The position numbers and the translations under genes are program-made. DNA of 64,000 nt. Source: Idiomarina zobellii (GTDB taxonomy: Bacteria; Pseudomonadota; Gammaproteobacteria; Enterobacterales; Alteromonadaceae). Within the stretch, counting starts at the first letter, position 1. Every line of letters starts with the position of its first letter. The DNA is taken from positions 1 through 64,000 of the forward strand of contig NZ_FNCB01000003.1 in NCBI RefSeq assembly GCF_900100855.1, written 5' to 3'. Of this stretch, positions 57,213 to 64,000 are shown piece after piece. Below the pieces are notes generated by a model, which saw only the letters and a list, made by a program, of their open reading frames with translations, did no database searches and was not told the origin of the DNA.

Positions 57213-57680
57213 CTAATCATTGCCCTGACTAAATAAGAATTGACCAATTAGATTCTCTAAAACCAACGCCGACTTCGTGTCCGTGATTGAATCGCCGTCT
57301 TCAAGCATGCTGACACTGTCGTCAATAAAGCCCGGTTGCAAGCCTAAGTATTGCTCGCCTAGCAGGCCCGATGTCAGAACAGAAACTGAACTGGTCTCGG
57401 AAAATTCGTCATACTCTTTACTGATAGACATTTCTACCAACGGTTCATAGTAGTCACCAGCCAACGAAATATCGGTAACACGACCAACAACGACACCACC
57501 TACTTTCACTGGTGAACGTACTTTCAAGCTACCAATATTGTCGAATTTTGCGTAAAGCGTGTAGGTTTCACCTGATGTTGTCATGGTGCCGCTGGCCGCT
57601 CGTAAAGCGATAAAGGACAGCGCCAACACGCCCAGTACAACAAAAATACCTACCCATAACTGTGTTTTTCTTGATTCCAT
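57213..57680 (-). CDS. mlaD: MlaD, MCE-domain subunit of the Mla transporter
   Basis: 155 residues: one N-terminal membrane helix (LWVGIFVVLGVLALSFIALR) and an MCE domain (YTLYAKFDNIGSLKVRSPVK then VGGVVVGRV), ending in GLLGEQYLGLQPG. It forms a hexameric lipid-binding ring on the periplasmic side of MlaFE. It lies 2 bp after mlaE. Confidence 0.95.
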   Translation of the reverse strand: MESRKTQLWVGIFVVLGVLALSFIALRAASGTMTTSGETYTLYAKFDNIGSLKVRSPVKVGGVVVGRVTDISLAGDYYEPLVEMSISKEYDEFSETSSVSVLTSGLLGEQYLGLQPGFIDDSVSMLEDGDSITDTKSALVLENLIGQFLFSQGND

Positions 57681-57682
57681 GG

Positions 57683-58462
57683 TTACCCACCAAACATGAT
57701 AGCTGTAAGAATAAAGTCTAGACCTAAAACGGCTAACGACGCAGTGACAACGGTTGACGTTGTTGCCGCACTGATACCCGCAGATGTCGGCACTGCCCGG
57801 TACCCTTTATAGAGGGCTATCCAGGTGACTACAAATGCAAAAACAATAGATTTTATGACACCGTTTAATAGGTCATCCTGCCAGTCGACAGCCGATTGCA
57901 TGACGGACCAAAACGCCCCTTCATCAACGCCTAGCCAGCCAGAGCCTACTAAGTAACCGCCATAAATACCCACTGCTGAAAACATCAGAGCCAACAGCGG
58001 CATACTGATTAAACCAGCCCAAAAGCGCGGTGCAATAACCCGTCTTAACGGGTCAACAGCCATCATTTCCAGGCTTGATAACTGCTCGGTTGCTTTCATT
58101 AACCCAATTTCTGCCGTGAGCGCTGAACCGGCTCTGCCCGCAAACAATAAGCCTGTGACAACGGGCCCTAGTTCACGTAAAAGTGACAATGCGACCATTG
58201 GCCCTAAGCTCTGCTCAGCCCCGTAGTCCACCAATATCGTGTAACCTTGCAACCCTAAGACCATGCCAATGAACAAGCCACTGACAATAATGATGACCAT
58301 TGATAAAACGCCAACAACGTACATTTGCTTAATAAACAATGGCCATGATTTACGTGGCTGGGGCTTGCCAATAATGGCACTGACAAACATGGCTAACGCA
58401 AAACCTATACCTGCCACGCTATCGAGCACACGACGGCCGACATTTTCGAAAAACTGACTCAT
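57683..58462 (-). CDS. mlaE: MlaE, permease of the Mla phospholipid transporter
   Basis: 259 residues, about five hydrophobic segments. Family marks: LPLTLVIIV-like region read here as [60 protein letters not shown] and [13 protein letters not shown]. Its ATG overlaps the mlaF stop as ATGA. Confidence 0.96.
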   Translation of the reverse strand: MSQFFENVGRRVLDSVAGIGFALAMFVSAIIGKPQPRKSWPLFIKQMYVVGVLSMVIIIVSGLFIGMVLGLQGYTILVDYGAEQSLGPMVALSLLRELGPVVTGLLFAGRAGSALTAEIGLMKATEQLSSLEMMAVDPLRRVIAPRFWAGLISMPLLALMFSAVGIYGGYLVGSGWLGVDEGAFWSVMQSAVDWQDDLLNGVIKSIVFAFVVTWIALYKGYRAVPTSAGISAATTSTVVTASLAVLGLDFILTAIMFGG

Positions 58463-59259
58463 TTTTCGCCTCCGAGTAAGTCCGTCGTGAAGTCGTCATT
58501 AGAATAATGAAACGCCACAGGACCGTCCGCATTCCCCTGTAAGAACTGCTTAATAATATCGGTGTCGTTATTTCTAAGCTCGTCGGGCGTGCCTTCACCA
58601 ACCACTTTTTTGTCTGCTATAACGTACGCATAGTCAGCAATAGAAAGCACCTCTTTTACATCGTGAGAAACCACTATAGAGGTTAAGCCCAGCGATTGAT
58701 TCAGTGATTTAATCAGTTTAACGATAACGCCCATTGAGATGGGATCCTGCCCGGCAAAGGGCTCGTCATACATAATTATGTCGGGGTCAAGTGCAATAGC
58801 TCTTGCCAGAGCTGCGCGCCGAGCCATTCCACCGGATAATTCAGAGGGCATTAAGTCTCTCGCGCCACGAAGCCCCACCGCTTCCAGCTTCATCAGTACA
58901 ACACTGCGAATAATGTCTTCGGAAAGCTCGGTGTGCTCGCGCAACGGGAACGCCACATTGTCAAAAACAGACATGTCGGTAAACAGCGCACCGCTTTGAA
59001 ACAGCATGCTCATACGCTTCCTTAACTCATAGAGCTTATCTCTATTGAGTTTCGGAACCTCTTCCCCTGCAACTTTAATGCTGCCTTTGTTTGGTTTTAG
59101 TTGCCCACCAATAAGTTTCAGCAATGTCGTCTTCCCGATACCACTGGGGCCCATCACCGCAATCACTTTTCCTTTTGGCACAGTCAATGACAAACCGTTG
59201 TATAAAGGTCTGTCACCATGCGCAAAATGAACGTCTTTTAACTCAACTAACTGTGTCAC
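58459..59259 (-). CDS. mlaF: MlaF, ATPase of the Mla phospholipid transporter
   Basis: About 266 residues from a GTG at 59259 with AGGA 6 bases upstream; a TTG at 59280 would add seven residues. ABC ATPase: Walker [15 protein letters not shown], the Q loop [20 protein letters not shown], signature [14 protein letters not shown], Walker [14 protein letters not shown] and VSHDVKEVL. The C-terminal extension ([19 protein letters not shown]) is the MlaF-specific tail. First gene of the operon. Confidence 0.95.
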   Translation of the reverse strand: MTQLVELKDVHFAHGDRPLYNGLSLTVPKGKVIAVMGPSGIGKTTLLKLIGGQLKPNKGSIKVAGEEVPKLNRDKLYELRKRMSMLFQSGALFTDMSVFDNVAFPLREHTELSEDIIRSVVLMKLEAVGLRGARDLMPSELSGGMARRAALARAIALDPDIIMYDEPFAGQDPISMGVIVKLIKSLNQSLGLTSIVVSHDVKEVLSIADYAYVIADKKVVGEGTPDELRNNDTDIIKQFLQGNADGPVAFHYSNDDFTTDLLGGEK

Positions 59260-59358
59260 ACGCTGTCCTGTTTCTCTCAACCGCCAAGCTTCATAAAAGC
59301 TGAAGAGTATAACGGTTTCCGGTTACATCCTGCACCGCAATAATTGTTGCAAAGTTTA

Positions 59359-59946
59359 TCAGCTACCGGAGTTTGTTTCCGTTAATTTATCGATTTGATT
59401 CAGTAAATATTCCGCAAATTGCTCTCGTTCGGTCACGCATAGCTCGCACAAGTTCAGTTGCTCGAACAAACGCGCTCCATGCACCGAGTAAAACAGCATT
59501 CGCCCTACTTGTTCACCGAGGTGCCGCTCCATTTGCTTTATGGTGTCATTGACATGCCGTTTTAAAGGCTCGAGCAAATCTGGATTGCTCGCCGCGGCTG
59601 CCAACATCCCGCTACCCAATCGAGCACACTCAGCATCAGTATCTAAAGCCGCCAGTAATATACTCTTAGGTTCTTTATTTGGGTCATTTTCCAAACGTTC
59701 TAAATGCTCTTGCTTCAAACGCTCAAAACGCTCAACACGCCGCTGCAACATAGCTTGCAGCAATGCATCCTTATTAGAAAAATGATAAAGCAGGCCGCCT
59801 TTGCTAATTCCGGTCTGTTGGCTGAGCGCATCAAAGGTCAGGTGTAAAGCGCCTTCGCTTGCCACCAAGCTGTCCGCAGCATCCAGAATCAGCTCTTTAT
59901 TGCTAGGCCGCCCCACCTTATTTTTATGCTGCATATTGTCGTGCAT
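59359..59946 (-). CDS. TetR-family transcriptional regulator
   Basis: 195 residues. N-terminal helix-turn-helix: ELILDAADSLVASEGALHLT then QQTGISKGGLLYHFSNKDAL. The C-terminal ligand domain is not one I can assign. It lies between the mla and kds/lpt operons, divergent from kdsD, with a palindrome in its upstream region. It may control itself and perhaps kdsD; no transporter or enzyme typical of TetR targets is adjacent. Confidence 0.88.
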   Translation of the reverse strand: MHDNMQHKNKVGRPSNKELILDAADSLVASEGALHLTFDALSQQTGISKGGLLYHFSNKDALLQAMLQRRVERFERLKQEHLERLENDPNKEPKSILLAALDTDAECARLGSGMLAAAASNPDLLEPLKRHVNDTIKQMERHLGEQVGRMLFYSVHGARLFEQLNLCELCVTEREQFAEYLLNQIDKLTETNSGS

Positions 59947-59963
59947 AAAGAACTCACTTTATA

Positions 59964-59975
59964 AACCGTCTGGTT
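59964..59975. promoter_or_regulatory. Palindrome upstream of tetR, candidate operator
   Basis: AACC-GTCT-GGTT lies 18 bp before the tetR ATG and about 110 bp before kdsD, within TATAAACCGTCTGGTTGG. Short palindromes of this type close to the gene are usual for TetR autoregulation. Confidence 0.4.
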
Positions 59976-60086
59976 GGTATAGTAATTAAATTCCGGCAAA
60001 ATCGCAAGATTTCTCCCTACGCGGTAGGCATAACCTAAGTGAATAACGTATTATACCCCCAGTATAGTTAAGATTGGGAAAAAGCT

Positions 60087-61064
60087 ATGAAGCAAGTGAC
60101 CCAGAACTTCCGCCAATTAGGCCAACAAGTCCTGGATATTGAGAAACAGGCCATCGAAGGGCTGTATGAGTACCTTGATGACAACTTCGATGCTGCCTGC
60201 CAGACATTATTTAACTGCAAAGGCCGGGTTATCGTTACCGGCATGGGTAAATCAGGACACATTGGCGGGAAAATTGCGGCGACACTCGCCTCAACCGGAA
60301 CACCATCGTTCTTCGTTCACCCGGGTGAAGCCAGCCACGGCGATCTGGGCATGGTCGCTGCTCAAGACGTTGTCATCGCTATTTCAAACAGCGGTGAAAC
60401 ATCAGAAGTTCTCAATATTTTGCCAGTTATAAAGCGCCTTGGTGTGCCGCTGATAGCCATGACAGGCAAGCCCGAGTCGACACTTGCCCGACTGGCTGAT
60501 ACACACGTTTGCATTGCAGTAGCACAGGAAGCCTGTCCGTTAGGTTTGGCGCCAACAGCCTCGACTACAGCAACCCTGGTGATGGGTGATGCGTTAGCCG
60601 TGGCCCTGTTAAACGCCCGTGGCTTTACGGCGGATGATTTTGCATTGTCACATCCTGGCGGTTCTTTAGGTAAGCGTTTGCTGCTTCGTTTGCAAGACAT
60701 TATGCACACCGGCGAACGTATTCCGTTAGTGTCAGAAAGTGCCATTATTCGTGATGCATTGCTGGAAATGTCGCGTAAAGGTCTAGGTATGACGGCAATT
60801 ACCGACGCACAAGGTCGACTGGCCGGTATTTTCACCGATGGCGATTTACGCCGCATTCTCGATAACCAAGTCGATATACACACCACTTCTATTGCCGATG
60901 TTATGACTCGTTCTTGCACGACAGCAAATGCTGATATGCTGGCCGCAGAAGCCTTAAAACTTATGCAAGACCGCAAGATAAACGGCCTTATCATTACTGA
61001 CCAGGAAGGCCGTCCTTGTGGCGCGATGAATATGCATGACTTACTGCAAGCAGGAGTTCTGTAA
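60087..61064 (+). CDS. kdsD: KdsD, D-arabinose 5-phosphate isomerase
   Basis: 325 residues: SIS domain (GRVIVTGMGKSGHIGGKIAA, HPGEASHGDLGM, ISNSGETSEVLN, LSHPGGSLGKRLL) and two CBS domains (from about 205). It makes arabinose 5-phosphate, the first step of KDO synthesis for LPS. First gene of kdsDC-lptCAB-rpoN. The TATAGT near 60063-60068 may be its -10. Confidence 0.97.
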   Translation: MKQVTQNFRQLGQQVLDIEKQAIEGLYEYLDDNFDAACQTLFNCKGRVIVTGMGKSGHIGGKIAATLASTGTPSFFVHPGEASHGDLGMVAAQDVVIAISNSGETSEVLNILPVIKRLGVPLIAMTGKPESTLARLADTHVCIAVAQEACPLGLAPTASTTATLVMGDALAVALLNARGFTADDFALSHPGGSLGKRLLLRLQDIMHTGERIPLVSESAIIRDALLEMSRKGLGMTAITDAQGRLAGIFTDGDLRRILDNQVDIHTTSIADVMTRSCTTANADMLAAEALKLMQDRKINGLIITDQEGRPCGAMNMHDLLQAGVL

Positions 61065-61065
61065 C

Positions 61066-61620
61066 ATGGAATGCATTAATACTTGGTATGGCGACATCGA
61101 AAAGCCATTGTTCGAGCGTTTTTCTCAAGTTCGACTGTTAGTGCTTGATATCGACGGTGTTTTTTCCGATGGTCGCATTTACCTCGGTAACGACGGAGAG
61201 GAACTAAAAGCTTTTCACACTCGTGACGGCTTTGGTATGAAAGCACTAAAGGATGCCGGTATAGAAACAGCCGTTATAACTGGCCGTCAATCGGACATCG
61301 TTCAGCGGCGCATGCAGCACTTGGATGTGTCTCACATTTATCAGGGACAAACGGATAAAACCCAGGCGTTCAACGAGGTTCTGTCTCAACACAACTTAAG
61401 TGCGGAACAAACCGCTTATGTGGGTGACGACACGCCGGATCTTGCACTAATACAACAGGCAGGCATTGGCGTAGCGGTGAAAGACGCACACCCGTCTGTT
61501 CAGCAACAGGCACAATATATTACCCGGTGCGCTGGCGGTTTTGGTGCCGTACGTGAAGTATGCGATTTAATTATGTTGAGCCAGGGGCTTTTGCATGACG
61601 CCAAAGGAGCCAGTGTGTGA
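61066..61620 (+). CDS. kdsC: KdsC, KDO 8-phosphate phosphatase
   Basis: 184 residues from the ATG at 61066, with AGGAG 10 bases upstream and only one base after the kdsD stop. HAD-family phosphatase: LLVLDIDGVFSDGRIYL with both catalytic Asp, FHTRDGFGMKAL, VITGRQS, and GDDTPDLALIQQAG as the last motif. It removes phosphate from KDO 8-phosphate. Confidence 0.96.
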   Translation: MECINTWYGDIEKPLFERFSQVRLLVLDIDGVFSDGRIYLGNDGEELKAFHTRDGFGMKALKDAGIETAVITGRQSDIVQRRMQHLDVSHIYQGQTDKTQAFNEVLSQHNLSAEQTAYVGDDTPDLALIQQAGIGVAVKDAHPSVQQQAQYITRCAGGFGAVREVCDLIMLSQGLLHDAKGASV

Positions 61621-62180
61621 ATTGGCGTATCGTCGGTATTATTGTCCTTTTGTTTGGCTTAGGACTCTTACTTGTGCTGCGTCCTTTTAGTGATGACGGC
61701 GAAGAAGGCGCTGCTACTGCGACAAAGTTGATGCAGCCGGACTTTACGGCCTACGGCCTTGAGACCAAGATATTTGAGAGTGATGGTGCTTTGGCGCACC
61801 AAATTCGCTCTGAAGAAATGGCACACTACAACCAAATTGGTTTGACCGAACTGAAACAGCCAAAGTATTCCGTTTTTTCACAAGACGGTACTGAAACCTG
61901 GCAAGTCAGTGCGGAGCAAGGTACCTTTTACGATGACAAAACGCTGATTCTGGAGCGCAGTGTCGAGATACAGGCTTTGCAGGAAAGTTCACCAATACAA
62001 CGCATCATGACAGAATACCTGGTTATAGACTTAGCCAATGAGTCCATGAGTACTGAATACCCAGTAATAATGCGAGGGCCACAAGTGGTCGTTCGTGGTG
62101 ATGGTTTAAGCGCCGACATGAGCGCAGAAATAATGGAGTTAAAACGACATGTTAAAACGGTTTTCCAGCCAAAGTCTTAG
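61617..62180 (+). CDS. lptC: LptC, inner-membrane component of the LPS transporter
   Basis: 187 residues from a GTG overlapping the kdsC stop as GTGA. One N-terminal membrane helix (IIVLLFGLGLLLVLRPF) and a periplasmic beta-jellyroll that hands LPS from LptBFG to LptA (QPDFTAYGLETKIFESDG, YLVIDLANESMSTEYPV). Overlaps lptA by 32 bp. Confidence 0.94.
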   Translation: MNWRIVGIIVLLFGLGLLLVLRPFSDDGEEGAATATKLMQPDFTAYGLETKIFESDGALAHQIRSEEMAHYNQIGLTELKQPKYSVFSQDGTETWQVSAEQGTFYDDKTLILERSVEIQALQESSPIQRIMTEYLVIDLANESMSTEYPVIMRGPQVVVRGDGLSADMSAEIMELKRHVKTVFQPKS

Positions 62181-62685
62181 CTTCCTGGCGCTATTAGTGC
62201 TTCCTTTGGCTGTTATGGCACAAGGAAAAGCTGATTTTAAAAAGCCAATGGAAGTCGAGTCGAGCCACGAGCAGTTCGACATCAAGAATAATAAGCTAGT
62301 ACTGACTGACAACGTTATCATTCGGCAAGGTACCTTGCTTATTAAAGCTGACCGACTTGAAGCCTCCGCCAGTGAAAGCGGTGAACAAGCAGACACCTTT
62401 ATTGCAGAAGGCTCTCCGGCAACCTATACACAAACGCTGGAAAACGGTAATGAAATTAGTGCTCAAGCCAATAAGATAACCTACTTCCAGGCTGAGCAGC
62501 GGCTGGAGTTAAGTGGCGATGCAAAAATTTCGCAAGGTACCAGTAGTTCAAGTGGCGATACTATTGTTTATGACTTGGCTGAGCAAACCATCTCGGCAAG
62601 CAGTTCTGATACCGATAACGGACGCGTGATTACGATATTTACGCCGAAAACAAAAGACGAAAAAAACGATAACGAGAACCCTTAA
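62149..62685 (+). CDS. lptA: LptA, periplasmic LPS bridge protein
   Basis: 178 residues: signal peptide ([17 protein letters not shown]) and an OstA-type jellyroll domain ([40 protein letters not shown]). It links LptC to the outer-membrane LptDE. The tail is acidic and polar ([11 protein letters not shown]). Confidence 0.95.
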   Translation: MLKRFSSQSLSFLALLVLPLAVMAQGKADFKKPMEVESSHEQFDIKNNKLVLTDNVIIRQGTLLIKADRLEASASESGEQADTFIAEGSPATYTQTLENGNEISAQANKITYFQAEQRLELSGDAKISQGTSSSSGDTIVYDLAEQTISASSSDTDNGRVITIFTPKTKDEKNDNENP

Positions 62686-62686
62686 T

Positions 62687-63412
62687 ATGGCAACCTTACG
62701 AGTTAAACATCTCGCCAAAAGCTTTAAGCGTCGTCAGGTTGTAAAAGACGTCAGCCTGGAAGTCAGTCAGGGCCAAATTATTGGGCTGTTAGGGCCAAAT
62801 GGCGCCGGCAAAACAACCACCTTCTATATGATAGTCGGCTTAATCAACAGCGACAAAGGCCAAATTTTACTGGATAAAGACGACTTAACCGCTCTACCTA
62901 TGCACGAGCGTGCTCGCCGCGGAATTGGCTACTTACCGCAAGAGGCGTCTATTTTCAGAAAATTGACCGTGCGTGATAACTTGATGGCTATTTTAGAAAC
63001 TCGCAAAGAGCTCTCTGCAAACGAGCGCGAAGAGCAGCTCGACTCGCTGCTGGAGGAGTTTAATATTGGTCACATCGCTAATAGCCTGGGCATGAGCTTA
63101 TCTGGCGGCGAGAGGCGCCGCGTTGAAATCGCCCGCGCACTGGCTGCTGAGCCCACGTTTATTCTGTTAGATGAGCCTTTCGCAGGCGTTGACCCTATTT
63201 CGGTTATCGATATTAAGAAAATTGTTGAACATTTGAAGCAGCGTGGTATTGGTGTACTTATTACCGATCATAATGTCAGAGAAACGCTGTCCGTTTGTGA
63301 ACACGCGTATATTGTTAGTCATGGAGAACTTATTGCCAGCGGAGATGCAGAAAGTATATTATCGAATCAACAGGTTAAAGACGTTTACCTCGGTGAGCAG
63401 TTCACCCTTTAA
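62687..63412 (+). CDS. lptB: LptB, ATPase of the LPS export ABC transporter
   Basis: 241 residues. Walker [17 protein letters not shown] loop YLPQEASIF, signature [16 protein letters not shown], Walker [14 protein letters not shown] and switch His in [10 protein letters not shown]. It drives LPS extraction with LptF and LptG. One base separates it from lptA; rpoN follows 21 bp later. Confidence 0.98.
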   Translation: MATLRVKHLAKSFKRRQVVKDVSLEVSQGQIIGLLGPNGAGKTTTFYMIVGLINSDKGQILLDKDDLTALPMHERARRGIGYLPQEASIFRKLTVRDNLMAILETRKELSANEREEQLDSLLEEFNIGHIANSLGMSLSGGERRRVEIARALAAEPTFILLDEPFAGVDPISVIDIKKIVEHLKQRGIGVLITDHNVRETLSVCEHAYIVSHGELIASGDAESILSNQQVKDVYLGEQFTL

Positions 63413-63433
63413 TGTGATACCGGGACGATAACC

Positions 63434-64000
63434 ATGAGACAAAGTCTGCAGCTAAAAATTGGTCAGCAACTGACCATGACGCCTCAGTTACAACAAGCTA
63501 TACGCTTGCTGCAGCTCTCTTCGCTCGACTTACAGGCAGAGATTCAAGACGCTCTGGACAATAACCCACTGTTAGAAGTAGAGAGTGAGCAGTCCCAGGA
63601 CAGCGACAATGCGGACCATGTAAACTCCTCACATAAAGACGACAGCCAGCGCGAAACATCCGACGTTATTAAAACTCAGGAAATGCCGGAAGACCTGCCT
63701 GTCGACAGTACCTGGGACGATACTTATTCGTCATCTACGCCAGTCAATGGCGCAGCATCGAGCAATAAGTCGTACGACGGCGACTACGAGGTTTACCAAG
63801 GCTCAACCAGCGAATCTCTGCAGGATCATCTCATTTGGCAAATGCAGCTCTCACACTTTTCTGAGGAAGACACCGCCATTGGCGAAGCCATTATTGAGGC
63901 TATTGACGACAACGGTTATTTAACCGCCGATATCGACGACATTATAGAGTCTGTGCGCCTACCCGAGGTTGGCGAGGAAGAAGTTTGCATGGTACTCAAG
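63434..64000 (+). CDS. rpoN: RpoN, sigma-54 (partial, first 189 codons)
   Basis: Starts at ATG 63434 and runs off the window. Region I is clear: the Gln- and Leu-rich MRQSLQLKIGQQLTMTPQL and LQQAIRLLQLSSLDLQ, ending NNPLLE, which contacts enhancer-binding activators. An acidic region II follows (about 50-125), then the start of the core-binding domain (SLQDHLIWQMQLSHFSEEDT, AIIEAIDDNGYLT). The DNA-binding part and RpoN box lie beyond the window. Confidence 0.97.
   Translation, partial: MRQSLQLKIGQQLTMTPQLQQAIRLLQLSSLDLQAEIQDALDNNPLLEVESEQSQDSDNADHVNSSHKDDSQRETSDVIKTQEMPEDLPVDSTWDDTYSSSTPVNGAASSNKSYDGDYEVYQGSTSESLQDHLIWQMQLSHFSEEDTAIGEAIIEAIDDNGYLTADIDDIIESVRLPEVGEEEVCMVLK

Noticed and set aside
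60362-60994. Minus-strand open frame of 210 codons antisense to kdsD
   Set aside because: Shadow of kdsD; no ribosome site and no recognisable protein features.

Overview
The window is a chromosomal segment of a marine-type gammaproteobacterium. Gene order and protein sequences fit Idiomarina or a close relative in the Alteromonadales. Supporting signs are ampDE beside nadC, a pilABCD-coaE-zapD-yacG block, a complete mraZ-to-lpxC division and cell-wall cluster, petABC-sspAB, rplM-rpsI, degQ-degS and mlaFEDCB-ibaG-murA facing kdsDC-lptCAB-rpoN. The genus is inferred from memory of these families, not from a search.

Layout. Positions 1-764 hold insertion-sequence debris: the end of what looks like an IS21-type element joined to a truncated IS3-family element. 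Positions 765-8218 are an accessory island with a three-gene leftward operon. It encodes a secreted InlB-type repeat protein that ends in an RHS-like motif, a Sec-exported RHS/YD-repeat protein with a distinct 163-residue C-terminal tip, and a small membrane protein whose start overlaps the RHS stop, so it is the natural candidate for immunity. This polymorphic-toxin-like locus is the most unusual part of the window. From 8219 to 16444 come peptidoglycan recycling (ampD, ampE), NAD synthesis (nadC), the type IV pilus core (pilA, pilB, pilC, pilD), coaE, zapD, yacG and mutT.

From 16451 to 38377, almost all leftward, lie secA, an M23 peptidase gene (where enterics have secM), a DUF721 gene on the other strand, lpxC, and the dcw cluster ftsZ-ftsA-ftsQ-ddl-murC-murG-ftsW-murD-mraY-murF-murE-ftsI-ftsL-rsmH-mraZ. 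The mraZ promoter carries 10-bp-spaced TGG repeats that look like the MraZ autoregulatory operator. After it come a GGDEF/EAL gene, the RNase P RNA gene (minus strand), rsmI, and a rightward lpoA-yraN-diaA-dolP group.

From 45393 to 51533, leftward, are sspB-sspA, petC-petB-petA, rpsI-rplM and zapE. Then zapG, degQ and degS run rightward. The murA-ibaG-mlaB-mlaC-mlaD-mlaE-mlaF operon runs leftward, followed by a TetR regulator with a palindrome in its upstream region. The window closes with kdsD-kdsC-lptC-lptA-lptB and the first 189 codons of rpoN.

Most of the window therefore serves envelope construction: peptidoglycan precursors and septation, LPS synthesis and export, phospholipid asymmetry and envelope proteolysis. 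The accessory material is confined to the first 8 kb. No tRNA, CRISPR array or prophage was seen.
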